This document shows, one piece after another, positions 9,219-17,858 of a DNA stretch of 58,781 bases. Position numbers and translations under genes: made by a program. The number at the start of each line of letters is the position of its first letter. Positions within the stretch are counted from its first letter, which is position 1. Source of the DNA: Lachnospiraceae bacterium (lineage in GTDB: Bacteria; Bacillota; Clostridia; Lachnospirales; Lachnospiraceae); NCBI GenBank assembly GCA_014803415.1, contig JAAVBZ010000023.1, positions 203,329-262,109 of the forward strand, read 5' to 3'. The notes beneath the pieces are model-generated. The model saw only the letters and a list, made by a program, of their open reading frames with translations. It did no database searches and had not been told where the DNA came from.

Positions 9219-10007
9219 ATGATTGAAGCGATAAATTTAAGCAAGCAGTTTGAACGAACCGTGAAACAGGGTAGAAAATCCAGGAAAGAAGAATTCTTAG
9301 CGGTGAATCAAGTATCTTTAAAGGCGGAGCCGGGAGAAATTGTAGGAATTTTAGGACCCAATGGCGCAGGAAAGACAACATTGCTGCGTATGCTGGGAAT
9401 GCTGATGACGCCTACCTCCGGAGAGGTCAGATTGACAGACGCTACGGGCGTTTTGATCGAAGAGGTCACGAAGAAAAAGGAGACCATCGGTTATCTTTCC
9501 GGAAATACCAAGCTCTATCCGCGGTTTTCAATCCGGGAATATCTTCTTTTTCTTGGAGAATTATATGGATATGATAAGCGGGAGTCAGAAGAAAGAACGA
9601 AGGAGATCATACGTATTCTCAGCATGGAGGAGTTTGCGGATAATCGCATAGAGAAGCTGTCTACAGGGCAGACACAGAGAGCCTCAATTGCCCGGTGTCT
9701 GATGGCAGATCCTCAGCTTTATATTCTGGACGAACCGACACTTGGACTTGATATCTTAAGTGCAGACGCCATCATTCGCTTTATGAGGGAGCAGAAAGAA
9801 AAAGGAAAAACAGTCCTTTATTCCACCCATTATCTGGAAGAAGCACAAGTTTTGTGTAATCGCATTTACATGATCTGCCAGGGACGGATCGTTGCTGAGG
9901 GAACGCCTCTTGGCCTTATGGAGCAGACTAAAACCGGAAACCTGCGTGAGGCTTTTCACAGTATCTTTGATGAAGTCAATGGACAGGAAGAGCAGCAGGG
10001 GGAATAG
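9219..10007 (+). CDS. ABC transporter ATP-binding protein, NatA-like
   Basis: 262 residues. Walker A is GPNGAGKTT near residue 43, the signature is LSTGQTQR near residue 145, and Walker B is LYILDEPTLGLD, followed by the H-loop in STHYLEEA. It resembles NatA, the ATPase of Na+-efflux exporters. The permease gene begins 5 bases downstream, so the pair forms one transporter. The start is ATG 9219, after a short gap following the GH3 gene. Confidence 0.85.
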   Translation: MIEAINLSKQFERTVKQGRKSRKEEFLAVNQVSLKAEPGEIVGILGPNGAGKTTLLRMLGMLMTPTSGEVRLTDATGVLIEEVTKKKETIGYLSGNTKLYPRFSIREYLLFLGELYGYDKRESEERTKEIIRILSMEEFADNRIEKLSTGQTQRASIARCLMADPQLYILDEPTLGLDILSADAIIRFMREQKEKGKTVLYSTHYLEEAQVLCNRIYMICQGRIVAEGTPLGLMEQTKTGNLREAFHSIFDEVNGQEEQQGE

Positions 10008-10012
10008 AAGGC

Positions 10013-12037
10013 ATGAAAAAGATAGGAATATTAGTCAGAAAAGAAGTTTTGGATATCCTGCGGGATAAGAAGACACTGATCATCATGGTGGCAGTTCCCG
10101 TGCTCCTTTATCCGGCAATTATTATCGGTATGGTTCTGGTCATGAATTACGCGATGCAGTCTCAGGAGGGCAGAGTTCATACCGCAGCATATTCTCAGCA
10201 GTATGAAGAAGAGGCTTCTCTTCTTTGCGATGTTTATGAAAGAAATAAAGAGGAACTGGATATACAGCTTACATTTTTAGCAGTAGCGGATAAAGAAGAG
10301 TCAAAAGACTTTTATGATGCGTGGATAGATTTTTCGGAGGATGAACAGGGGATACATATTAAGGTGGAATATACTTCCACCAATCAAAATTCGGATTATA
10401 CAGAAACTGCCCTGTGGAAAGTGGCGGATAGATACCGGGAAGAGCTCCTTGCGGAGCGATTAGCCGAGAGAGATCTGACACAGGATTTCCTTTATCCTGT
10501 GACTTATGAATCGGAAGACAGTGTGACGATTTCGGAAAGCGCCGGCATGAGCATGGGCGGCAGTATTGGAATGATGTTGGTAATTACCATTATGCTGGGG
10601 GCCTTTTATCCGGCAATTGACGCAACGACAGGGGAAAAGGAAAGGGGAACATTAGAGACCCTTCTTACCTTGCCGGTCACCAATTTTCAGATGATCATGA
10701 GTAAATATATTGCAGTTGCCCTGTTTGCCTGTGTGACGGCTGTTCTGTCACTGCTTTCTCTGGGAGGATCCGTATTGTTTTTGCTTGGAAGTGCACTTAG
10801 CGGATCGTCAGAGGAAATTCTGCATTTTGATCCATTGGCAATGGCTGGCTGGATTCCGCTGCTGTTATTGGTAGTGATCGTAACTGCGCTTTTGATCACT
10901 GCATTTTCCATGTGCTTTTGTGTATTTGCCAAGAGTTTTAAGGAGGCAAATAATTATATTACGCCTGTTATGCTTGTGGTAATGTTTGCTTCTATGGCGG
11001 CGATGCTTCCATCCTTGCAGCTTGATTATAAGACGTCGCTGATCCCGATCGTGAATGTATCTCTGCTAATGAAACAGGTATTGGCACAGCAGATGAATTT
11101 ACCGCTTATGGGCATCACCATCGGAATTAATTTTTGCTATAGTGTTTTGATCATTTGGATTTTAGCAAAGATGTATGACAGCGAGAATGTGTTGTTTAAT
11201 GACGGCTTTCAGAGCTTTCAGCTCTTTGAAAAGCGTTCTGAGATCAAGGAAGGCACGGTTCCGGGAATGGGAGATCTGTTGCTTGGAGTGGTGGTCTTGT
11301 TTTTGCTCATCATGTATTTGGGGACTGCAGCGTCGGTAAGAAGTCCCTTTGGCGGAACTGTTGTAAATCAGCTTTTGATCCTTGCGGTTCCTCTTTTGAC
11401 CGTGTGGTATATGAAGTCAGATATGAAAGCATTGTTTTCATTGAAGGCACCGTCACTTAAAAGTGTTTTAGGCGGGGGACTTTTGTATATAGGAACTTTC
11501 CTGCTTATGATTGTGATCAGTGCCGGATTGACAAGGATTTTTCCGGAAAGTACGCAGAATCTGGAACTTTCCTTTGAAGAAATTTTAAAGCAGCCGTTCT
11601 TCTTGATCATTCTGGTGACGGCGGTTATGCCGGCTATTGGAGAGGAACTGTTTTTCCGCGGCTTTTTGTGCGGAAGCCTTCGATACAGGTACGGGGCATT
11701 TTGGGGAATCATTCTTTCCTCTCTGATATTCGGAGCTTTTCATATGAGCCTTGTGAAGCTGCTGCCAACTGCTATGCTGGGGGCTTGCTTTGCGTACATC
11801 GGCTACGCTTCGGGAAGCATTTTTATTGGTATGTTTCTGCACTTTTTAAATAATTTTCTTTCCATGGCTTCTATGGAGTATCCGACGCAGATGGAAAGGT
11901 TTTTCCCGATACTTACCAAGACACAATTATCTATGGGAGATATTCTGATCATGATATTTGTGGGTGTCTTATGTGGCGGTTTAGGGATACTGATTCTGAA
12001 ACCGGGGTCGTCAAAAGGAAATCAGAATCTGGGATAA
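10013..12037 (+). CDS. NatB-like ABC-2 permease fused to a CPBP intramembrane metalloprotease
   Basis: 674 residues. The first 400 form an ABC-2 permease: an N-terminal membrane segment, a large external loop, then a membrane block with TTGEKERGTLETLL, the usual NatB-type cytoplasmic motif. The C-terminal 200 residues are a CPBP (CAAX protease and bacteriocin-processing) domain: EELFFRGF near residue 545, FGAFH near residue 577 and FLHFLNN near 610 supply the conserved Glu, Arg and His residues. This fusion is known in Firmicutes. It might process a peptide or protect against one while the transporter exports ions or peptides. It is followed directly by the tRNA promoter. Confidence 0.82.
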   Translation: MKKIGILVRKEVLDILRDKKTLIIMVAVPVLLYPAIIIGMVLVMNYAMQSQEGRVHTAAYSQQYEEEASLLCDVYERNKEELDIQLTFLAVADKEESKDFYDAWIDFSEDEQGIHIKVEYTSTNQNSDYTETALWKVADRYREELLAERLAERDLTQDFLYPVTYESEDSVTISESAGMSMGGSIGMMLVITIMLGAFYPAIDATTGEKERGTLETLLTLPVTNFQMIMSKYIAVALFACVTAVLSLLSLGGSVLFLLGSALSGSSEEILHFDPLAMAGWIPLLLLVVIVTALLITAFSMCFCVFAKSFKEANNYITPVMLVVMFASMAAMLPSLQLDYKTSLIPIVNVSLLMKQVLAQQMNLPLMGITIGINFCYSVLIIWILAKMYDSENVLFNDGFQSFQLFEKRSEIKEGTVPGMGDLLLGVVVLFLLIMYLGTAASVRSPFGGTVVNQLLILAVPLLTVWYMKSDMKALFSLKAPSLKSVLGGGLLYIGTFLLMIVISAGLTRIFPESTQNLELSFEEILKQPFFLIILVTAVMPAIGEELFFRGFLCGSLRYRYGAFWGIILSSLIFGAFHMSLVKLLPTAMLGACFAYIGYASGSIFIGMFLHFLNNFLSMASMEYPTQMERFFPILTKTQLSMGDILIMIFVGVLCGGLGILILKPGSSKGNQNLG

Positions 12038-12055
12038 GAAATTTTATTAAATGAC

Positions 12056-12084
12056 TTGACAAGTTATCTTATAAATGGTATATT
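12056..12084 (+). promoter_or_regulatory. Promoter of the tRNA-Val/tRNA-Met pair
   Basis: TTGACA at 12056-12061 and TATATT at 12079-12084 are separated by exactly 17 bases, a near-consensus housekeeping promoter. Transcription would begin about 25 bases before tRNA-Val. Confidence 0.85.
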
Positions 12085-12116
12085 AGCAAAGTGGCTCGGC
12101 AATGAGTCACAACCCT

Positions 12117-12189
12117 GGGATCTTAGCTCAGCTGGGAGAGCATCTGCCTTACAAGCAGAGGGTCATAGGTTCGAGCCCTATAGGTCCCA
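12117..12189 (+). tRNA. tRNA-Val (anticodon TAC)
   Basis: A full cloverleaf of 73 nt. The acceptor stem GGGATCT pairs with AGGTCCC, the anticodon loop CTTACAA gives TAC, and the T-arm has ATAGG/CCTAT around TTCGAGC. The discriminator is A and the CCA end is not encoded. A diverged copy of this tRNA lies at 36173. Confidence 0.95.
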
Positions 12190-12217
12190 CTTCTGGGAAA
12201 CCGGATCAATTTCATAT

Positions 12218-12291
12218 GGCGAGATAGCTCAGTTGGCTAGAGCATACGGTTCATACCCGTAGTGTCGAGGGTTCAAATCCCCCTCTCGCTA
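12218..12291 (+). tRNA. tRNA-Met (anticodon CAT), elongator type
   Basis: A 74-nt cloverleaf. The acceptor stem GGCGAGA pairs with TCTCGCT (G-T at the first pair), the anticodon stem TACGG/CCGTA encloses TTCATAC, and the T-arm has GTTCAAATC. The paired first base argues for an elongator rather than an initiator. It is the last ordinary gene before the AT-rich mobile region. Confidence 0.93.
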
Positions 12292-12299
12292 CTTAGGAG

Positions 12300-12338
12300 A
12301 ATGCTTGAAAATGTGATGTTTTCGGCATTTTTCTTTTT
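12300..12338 (+). terminator. Rho-independent terminator of the tRNA pair
   Basis: AATGC (12300-12304) pairs with GCATT (12325-12329), extended by partly paired TTGAAAA/TTTTCG, followed by a T-rich run to 12338. Confidence 0.7.
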
Positions 12339-12396
12339 AGTTATTATAAAAAAATACCATTTCAGACCGTTTGAAACCATTATAAATCATATTAAG

Positions 12397-12419
12397 TGGG
12401 GTCAGAATTGGGGTCAGAA
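12397..12419 (+). repeat. Tandem 11-bp direct repeat at the left end of the mobile region
   Basis: TGGGGTCAGAA occurs at 12397-12407 and again at 12409-12419. Short tandem repeats next to a tRNA and at an element end can be arm-type integrase binding sites. That role is inference only; the other end carries a different 10-bp tandem repeat. Confidence 0.4.
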
Positions 12420-12467
12420 AAAATAATTAAATGTCAATGTAGTTTAGATCATTTAAGGAAAGAATAT

Positions 12468-12623
12468 ATGAAACTCACAATACTAAGAATAGAAAATAGA
12501 ATAGTAAACTGTCAATTAGAAGACGGAACAATTATTGATATTGCACGTAGATGGTTTGCAGATGATATTCAAGAAGGTGATACTATAGAATTTGATGTGC
12601 ATAATTGCAATCATGGTGAATAA
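12468..12623 (+). CDS. DUF3006-like small protein
   Basis: 51 residues, starting MKLTILRIENRIVNCQLEDG, which resembles the DUF3006 family of small beta-rich Firmicutes proteins of unknown function. ATG 12468 follows AAGGAAAG; an open frame from 12396 lacks a good start. It lies at the left edge of the AT-rich region and is probably cargo. No enzyme motif is visible. Confidence 0.6.
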   Translation: MKLTILRIENRIVNCQLEDGTIIDIARRWFADDIQEGDTIEFDVHNCNHGE

Positions 12624-12673
12624 AAAGTCTATCTTGTCCGTATACTCTAATATCTATAATTTGGAGATAGAAT

Positions 12674-12912
12674 ATGGCAAGAGGTCAAAAGCGTACAGTT
12701 GAGGATAAGATCGCTGATAAGGAAAAACTTATCGAGGCTCTTAATATCCGGATAGAAAAAGAAAATAAAGAACTAAAAGCCTTGTTAAGCGAACAAAAAC
12801 AAAAAGAGGTAGAAATCTATATGATTTTATTAAAACGGCTCATTTGAGCTTGAGCGAAGCCACAGAGGTATTACAGCAGTATTTATCTAATAAGTATGAA
12901 GCTACGGCGTAA
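12674..12912 (+). pseudogene. Small coiled-coil protein gene broken by a one-base deletion
   Basis: From ATG 12674 (after GGAG) the frame gives MARGQKRTVEDKIADKEKLI, a charged helical protein, and stops at 12847. From about 12812 the neighbouring frame continues the expected C-terminus: NLYDFIKTAHLSLSEATEVL and on to TAA 12910-12912. Restoring one A in the GAAAT run at about 12813-12815 would join the two parts into a protein of about 79 residues with a family-like layout (coiled coil, then a short helical tail). Similar small proteins are common in clostridial mobile elements; their function is unknown. A sequencing error in the A-run is an alternative. Confidence 0.6.
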
Positions 12913-12917
12913 AAAAT

Positions 12918-12955
12918 AAGGACAGAAGAGTTTTCAATTTAACTCAACTGTCCTT
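12918..12955 (-). terminator. Terminator of the phage tail module
   Basis: AAGGACAG (12918-12925) pairs with CTGTCCTT (12948-12955), with an inner GAGTT/AACTC stem. On the minus strand the hairpin is followed by TTATTTTTT, so it ends leftward transcription from the tail genes. It may also work for the small gene on the plus strand. Confidence 0.75.
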
Positions 12956-12989
12956 ATCTAATAGTATAACTAAATAAGATGTATAATAT

Positions 12990-13607
12990 TTATTCAAAAT
13001 TAACTTCTATCTTTTCAATTGTAGAAGTTGTTTTTCCACAACTCCAACCAGCTAATGTCTTTATTCCACCATTGTCGTTTCTACAAGAAAATTTATAATA
13101 AGGACTTACTTCTTGAAATCTATCTACCCATACTTTAGAACCGCACATTGGACATTTACTGTATCTTGCTGGATGATCATCAGTACCTTGCCAATGACAA
13201 TCGGTTGTTTTATAAATCGGTGTACATGAACTATGATTATGGTATGTATACTTAATTTTGGCATTATCAGGAATATTTCCAGTAACTCCGTCAGTAAGAC
13301 CTAATTTATATCTTTCATCATATATACCTTGTATTGCTTCATTAACGTCGTCAGGACTGTTTGTATTTGGTGTGAATCCCAGTTCTGACAATTTATCATA
13401 TATTTTATTCACACCATCCTGAAAACCCTGTTTTAAATCATCAACTATTTTCAATATATTTGTAAATTTAGTTTCAGCATTCTCGCCATCGTCAAACTCC
13501 ACATCACTTGCTTTCGTCCAAAACGAAATCCTCTGCCAAAGTTTAGTTGTTTCATCAATTAATTTCCTGAACTTTCTACCAGTTACAATCGTTTCATTAA
13601 CTGCCAT
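12990..13607 (-). CDS. Phage tail-associated protein with zinc-ribbon-like C-terminus
   Basis: 205 residues; the last gene of the minus-strand tail module. The N-terminal part (LWQRISFWTKASDVEFDDG) is of a kind seen in Lachnospiraceae prophage tail proteins, followed by a helical region. Residues 130-190 contain C-P-M-C-G and further cysteines that could bind zinc. No enzyme motif. It probably forms part of the distal tail or host-contact structure. Confidence 0.55.
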   Translation of the reverse strand: MAVNETIVTGRKFRKLIDETTKLWQRISFWTKASDVEFDDGENAETKFTNILKIVDDLKQGFQDGVNKIYDKLSELGFTPNTNSPDDVNEAIQGIYDERYKLGLTDGVTGNIPDNAKIKYTYHNHSSCTPIYKTTDCHWQGTDDHPARYSKCPMCGSKVWVDRFQEVSPYYKFSCRNDNGGIKTLAGWSCGKTTSTIEKIEVNFE

Positions 13608-13644
13608 TTTTAATTTTCCTCCTTTAATTTATTGTTGTGTCTTT

Positions 13645-14100
13645 TTAAATCCAAATTGTGTCATTATCTATCTTGTGTGGTTGACCTTCTCCCCCAGTAA
13701 ACATAAAAAGATTCTCAATGGATTCCTGCTGCTCATTATCTGAAAACAAAAAAATGGCTGATAAGTCTTCTTCTTCATCAGTGTCAGTAAATATGCAAAG
13801 ATCTCCAAAAGAGAAATGCTCTTCTTTGTTATAATAAATAAACGGCTGTTTCTTTGGTGGTATGCTCAATGTATGCTCTTGAAGAGCATAGATACGATTT
13901 TCAATTAAGTTTAAGTAATCATCAAAGAATCCATAAACAGCCTCTTGCTGATTTATATAGTTACTTGCTTCACTATATTTGCCCTGAGCAATAAGTTCAT
14001 TGTAATGATTTAGTATTTCTACCTTTTCAAGATTATTATCTTGGAAAAAGGTCATTTCATCAATTTTAGCTGGATAATATGATATAGGATTACATAACAT
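13645..14100 (-). CDS. Hypothetical phage protein
   Basis: 151 residues, acidic C-terminal half (FTDTDEEEDLSAIFLF), no recognised domain. It lies inside the tail module 7 bases from the 117-residue gene and ends shortly before the next. Phage origin is inferred from context only. Confidence 0.5.
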   Translation of the reverse strand: MLCNPISYYPAKIDEMTFFQDNNLEKVEILNHYNELIAQGKYSEASNYINQQEAVYGFFDDYLNLIENRIYALQEHTLSIPPKKQPFIYYNKEEHFSFGDLCIFTDTDEEEDLSAIFLFSDNEQQESIENLFMFTGGEGQPHKIDNDTIWI

Positions 14101-14107
14101 AAATTAT

Positions 14108-14461
14108 CTAATCACCTCCAACCCATACATCTTCTTCAATGCCATCAAAATCATCTTCTGAGTCATCAAAATATATAGACTGTTGCTTTCTTCGAGCGTA
14201 TATTTGAGTATTATATATTTCCTCTTCCCATGTTCTATAAGTAATGGCATCAACTATATAGTGAGAAAGAACATCAAAATTTTGTTGAATGATACGCGCA
14301 GCCTGATTATATAATCCTTGTGTTCGAAGTAAATTAATTTGATTAATTACAGGTGCTATATTATCATCAACGTTTTTAAAATCATGTCTAGTAATTTTCT
14401 GCGAAGGAAAATTGCTAAATTCTCTTGAATATTCTGCCATAAGCGTCTCATTGCTCCTCAT
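14108..14461 (-). CDS. Hypothetical phage protein
   Basis: 117 residues, mainly helical, with an acidic end (DDSEDDFDGIEEDVWVGGD). The acidic tail resembles that of its downstream neighbour, so the two may be functionally linked. It overlaps the upstream gene by 14 bases, showing translational coupling within the tail module. Function unknown. Confidence 0.5.
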   Translation of the reverse strand: MRSNETLMAEYSREFSNFPSQKITRHDFKNVDDNIAPVINQINLLRTQGLYNQAARIIQQNFDVLSHYIVDAITYRTWEEEIYNTQIYARRKQQSIYFDDSEDDFDGIEEDVWVGGD

Positions 14462-15023
14462 TCATTTCTAAATTAGTATCATATTCTGTTAAAAAATCAA
14501 TAGGTTCTGTTTCAAATTCAAAAGATATATTATCAATTAATCCTTTTAGTAGTCTTCCCTGATTTGCTGATAATGGTTTATCTACTGCAGTAGAAGTAAG
14601 ATCATCAACAATGGCTGATACATTTACTTTGCTGGTTGTAATATTATCTATTAAATCCTTATTATTTTTTATGTAAGCAACAATTTCGCTTAACTGGTCA
14701 AGTGTTGTATCATCACTATCTGCTAATGCATTTAATCTTGAAGTTATTTCCGAAATTAAGTCACGAATATCTTTATGGGAAATAGCAGAAGTGTTATGAT
14801 CAGATAGATTGTCACGAATAACTTTTTCTGTAGCAATCGCTCTTATGATTTCAGAATTCAGCTCTTCTTTTGTTGCCAACAGATTATCCTGGCTTTGATT
14901 TTTTAGATCCAGTTTATGAAGCTCAGAGTCAATGACATCAGTATTTTTATTAAAAACCGCAACGTTATATTTTTCGGTACTAAGCGGTTTCTCAAGCTCT
15001 TTATATGTCGAAAATGTACTCAT
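14448..15023 (-). CDS. Phage tail fibre or baseplate-like protein
   Basis: About 191 residues, with long helices and the segment STAVDKPLSANQGRLLKGLI, which is common in phage tail fibre and receptor-binding proteins. ATG 15023 follows AAGGAGG; a start five codons earlier is less likely because it would lie before the ribosome site. A hairpin sits just upstream of it. Confidence 0.6.
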   Translation of the reverse strand: MSTFSTYKELEKPLSTEKYNVAVFNKNTDVIDSELHKLDLKNQSQDNLLATKEELNSEIIRAIATEKVIRDNLSDHNTSAISHKDIRDLISEITSRLNALADSDDTTLDQLSEIVAYIKNNKDLIDNITTSKVNVSAIVDDLTSTAVDKPLSANQGRLLKGLIDNISFEFETEPIDFLTEYDTNLEMNEEQ

Positions 15024-15048
15024 ATGTCCTCCTTTCATCTTTCTATAT

Positions 15049-15081
15049 AAAAAGACTGATCAAATGATAATCAGCCTTTTT
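15049..15081 (-). terminator. Intercistronic hairpin in the tail module
   Basis: AAAAAGACTGAT (15049-15060) pairs imperfectly with ATCAGCCTTTTT (15070-15081), at the stop codon of the 588-residue gene. It is a likely partial terminator on the minus strand, and the A/T flanks make it possible on either strand. Confidence 0.5.
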
Positions 15082-16846
15082 ATAATTCTTCTTCGCTTAC
15101 TACAGTAGTAAGTTCTTCGTGGGTATATTTACTCAGTACACCATGACTAAATTCAGATAATACTTTATTAGTACCAGTTTCTTTGAGCAACATTTCATAT
15201 AATGGATAAAATCTATACATTGTAATAGTGGTTGTAAATCCTGAAAAATCATGAGAAATAGAAGAGATGATATATTGATGTTCCCTGTCAGAATCACTTC
15301 GTTTATAGGATACCTTTTTATTCACATCAAGAAATGGAAGCAGGGCAGTAGTAATAGTGATATTATCTGTTAACCTGCAGTTTTTCCAGTTCTCCCATTT
15401 AGCTCTGTCGGCTGCCAGATCATCTGATGTGATATTTTCAAATTCGCCACTTACTTTCACGTCTGGAATTTCCCCCAGTTTTTCTATTGTAAAAGGAGAG
15501 TTTGCAATTATTGTAAAATCTACTCGTTCACAATTATAAAATTTTTGAAAATATTCCTTGGAATACAATTCATATTCTTCACCATCAGAACTTGTTACAA
15601 ATTGACCGCTCTTTTTTCCATTAGTCAATACATTGATTGCATGAACCTGCCATTGTCCTAATAGATATGCTTTAATCACATCTTGCTTATCAATGCGCTT
15701 TTTCTTTACTTTAAAAGCATATACATTATTTGCTTTTAACACATTAGCTTCAATTGGTTCTTCATTAGCTTCATTATAAATTCCTATAGCACCAAGACCG
15801 TTTATGTTTATCTGTGCATTTGCTTGATTAGTAATTGGTATCTTTAAGCCGATAGAATCTCCGTTGAAATATTTTTCTTCATATCCTGCGATGGTAGCGG
15901 AGTAAGTATTATTACTATAAGAACAATTTTCGCTATAGAAATCCACATCTATAACTTTTCCCCAGACCTCACAAATATTTCTTACAGTAGTCATATCAAC
16001 AGAGGTATTTTCAGATATTAATACTCGCTGCAGAAATGCATTATCAAGAAATATATCATCTTCATAACACATAGGTTTTAGCTGGCAGATAAAAGTATTA
16101 TTCTCCATATCAAAAAACATTTCATAGTTGGGATATAAGTCACGAAAAGTTGTTAAAATAGAAAGCACACTGCATCCGGCAGAAAATTCTTGATCAAAAG
16201 GTATTGTAAGGCATGTTATATTTTCTTCCCTGTATTTTTCCCAGTCTTTATTGTAATCCGGCATTGCTTTATATTCGCCGATATCATCAATTCTGTAGTT
16301 TGTTATCCGGGCTAATTTTTCCAATGTTTCAATAACAGCATTACGAATAATATTGTATTCGATAGGTTCTCCTGTTTCTTCGTTTTCCTTATATGCAGGA
16401 TAACTGATTATTAATGTGCCCAGCTGTCCGTTTTTTGTACCATCAAGTTTTTTCATGAAATCATCACAGTTAATGGTGAGGCTATTAGTTGTGGCATCAT
16501 AAGTACCAGATGTATTTGTATAAACATAATATCCGAGAGGATAGTATTTGTATTGCTTAGTTCTGCAATTATATAACCCGACAAACAACCGTATATCTTT
16601 ATTGAGCCATAATAAGCTATCTTCAGTAAGCTTAAGATGTTCTGTCAAAGTTGGCTGTACAGTAATATTAGCAGTACGTCTAATGTCGGATTCACCGTTA
16701 ATTGACATACTGCCACTTACTACACCATAAATAGTGCCTAATATTTGTTTGTTTTGATCTAATACTTCAACCTTTAAGTCAAGTTTTGGAGATGCAGATT
16801 GAGAGAGAACGAGTATTAAATCTTCCTGAGTAACGATTTCAGCCAT
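15080..16846 (-). CDS. Phage tail protein (DUF5048-like / tail-lysin region family)
   Basis: 588 residues. The N-terminal 150 residues (VLDQNKQILGTIYG, SMSINGESDIRRTANITV, FVGLYNC, PLGYYVYT) are typical of a beta-rich tail hub or baseplate protein described as DUF5048 in Firmicutes phages. The central region is variable; the end (FTTTITMYRFYPLYE) returns to the family pattern. Its ATG overlaps the TAA of the truncated gene upstream (TAATG). No peptidase motif is evident. It is the largest surviving phage gene. Confidence 0.65.
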   Translation of the reverse strand: MAEIVTQEDLILVLSQSASPKLDLKVEVLDQNKQILGTIYGVVSGSMSINGESDIRRTANITVQPTLTEHLKLTEDSLLWLNKDIRLFVGLYNCRTKQYKYYPLGYYVYTNTSGTYDATTNSLTINCDDFMKKLDGTKNGQLGTLIISYPAYKENEETGEPIEYNIIRNAVIETLEKLARITNYRIDDIGEYKAMPDYNKDWEKYREENITCLTIPFDQEFSAGCSVLSILTTFRDLYPNYEMFFDMENNTFICQLKPMCYEDDIFLDNAFLQRVLISENTSVDMTTVRNICEVWGKVIDVDFYSENCSYSNNTYSATIAGYEEKYFNGDSIGLKIPITNQANAQININGLGAIGIYNEANEEPIEANVLKANNVYAFKVKKKRIDKQDVIKAYLLGQWQVHAINVLTNGKKSGQFVTSSDGEEYELYSKEYFQKFYNCERVDFTIIANSPFTIEKLGEIPDVKVSGEFENITSDDLAADRAKWENWKNCRLTDNITITTALLPFLDVNKKVSYKRSDSDREHQYIISSISHDFSGFTTTITMYRFYPLYEMLLKETGTNKVLSEFSHGVLSKYTHEELTTVVSEEEL

Positions 16847-17036
16847 TATTTACTCCACCATTCAGGTTCAACATTTGACAGTCCTAAATAATACAGATCT
16901 TCTTCAGAGTTGACATCTCCAACTTCAACCCATGCAGTACATTTTTTAAAGCTACAGATTTTGCATAATTGCATTAGCTTCAGTGAGCGGCCAGATGATA
17001 TCCTCAATGTAATTGTCAGGCAGTCAAGGCCGGAAT
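16846..17036 (-). pseudogene. Truncated phage tail protein, C-terminal fragment
   Basis: Reading leftward, the frame from about 17036 to the stop at 16846-16848 gives LDCLTITLRISSGRSLKLM, then CKICSFKKCTAWVEVGDVN and YYLGLSNVEPEWWSK. This looks like the end of a tail protein and is placed exactly upstream of the 588-residue tail gene. The frame meets a stop shortly beyond 17050 and no start is available. The N-terminal bulk has been lost at the junction with the opposite-strand gene fragment. Confidence 0.6.
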
Positions 17037-17569
17037 ATATCAGCAGAGCTTATTGCGAGATGGGTGATATTTACAGAGAAGAGAAAAATAAAAGCTCTAA
17101 TCTGGAAGTTTCTGATTATTATGAAAATGCTGATCCACATGATATAGAAAATTACCGTGGACTATATAGGGCAGGACTTGTCTATGAAGAGAAAGGCAAT
17201 TTTAATTTTATATGGTATCAAGATGCCAGAAAAAAGTATGATGCGGTCATAGATCTTATAAGTGCTATTGATACTACTGACAGAACACCTCAGGAATTTG
17301 AATATTTTTACAAAGCGCATTATAGAAGAATAAAAATGTCTATTAGATTTGATTGTAGTAATGGAAGCATGACTTATGAAAGAGAAAAATATTGCAAAGA
17401 ATTACAGTGGTTAATCAGTGCATGCAATAATTTTAAAGATCTAGTTTTTTTAAATAAATTATATGGAAATGGTGATACATTCCTGAAGGCAAAGAATCTA
17501 ATGAAAGAAAAAATGGAAGAAGTGAAAGCTTGGGCAAAAAATTTGATTGCAGAGTTGGAAAACATATAA
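17034..17569 (+). pseudogene. 5'-truncated helical-repeat (TPR-like) protein
   Basis: A long plus-strand frame is formally open from 16910, but its first 40 codons are simply the complement of the truncated tail gene. Real protein character begins at about 17034 (PEYISRAYCEMGDIYREE), followed by helical hairpins with A, Y and G spaced as in tetratricopeptide repeats. No proper start or ribosome site is present at that point, so the gene has lost its N-terminus. It may once have been the helical domain of a regulator or a larger accessory protein. Confidence 0.5.
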
Positions 17570-17627
17570 AGATATATAATTATAAGATTTTTTAGAAGTT
17601 ACTATGAAATCATCGATTCAACTAGGG

Positions 17628-17792
17628 CTATATATTTGTACATGCAGATTGACGTGCCAATAATGATTCAATCATATCTGCAAGAGTCATTAAGTCAGCA
17701 GAAAGTATTTCCAATTCCTCTGCATTAAGGCATTCTACGAGTTGACAGGCTATAGTTGATAGAATATAGAGATTTTGGCAATTGCTTTTCAT
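17628..17792 (-). CDS. DUF6774-like small protein
   Basis: 54 residues starting at ATG 17792. LYILSTIACQLVECLNAEEL and LSADLMTLADMIESLLARQ match the pattern of small Lachnospiraceae proteins grouped as DUF6774. The longer frame to 17966 runs through the divergent promoter region and has no better start. Function unknown. Confidence 0.6.
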   Translation of the reverse strand: MKSNCQNLYILSTIACQLVECLNAEELEILSADLMTLADMIESLLARQSACTNI

Positions 17793-17858
17793 GATCAGTC
17801 CTGTGAAAGATATTTGTATATTATATGCATGGAAACATAGAAAGGTGAGGTATTGTTT

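Noticed and set aside
12056-12262. Frame through the two tRNA genes
   Set aside because: It runs over both cloverleaves and the promoter; an artefact of the tRNA sequence.
12300-12340. Inverted similarity between the tRNA-Met and tRNA-Glu downstream regions as element ends
   Set aside because: The common GGCATTTTT stretch is explained by both being tRNA terminators.
12806-12815. Programmed -1 frameshift in the small coiled-coil gene
   Set aside because: The A-rich site is not in phase for a classical X-XXY-YYZ slip and the joined product would be worse than that from a simple one-base deletion near 12814.
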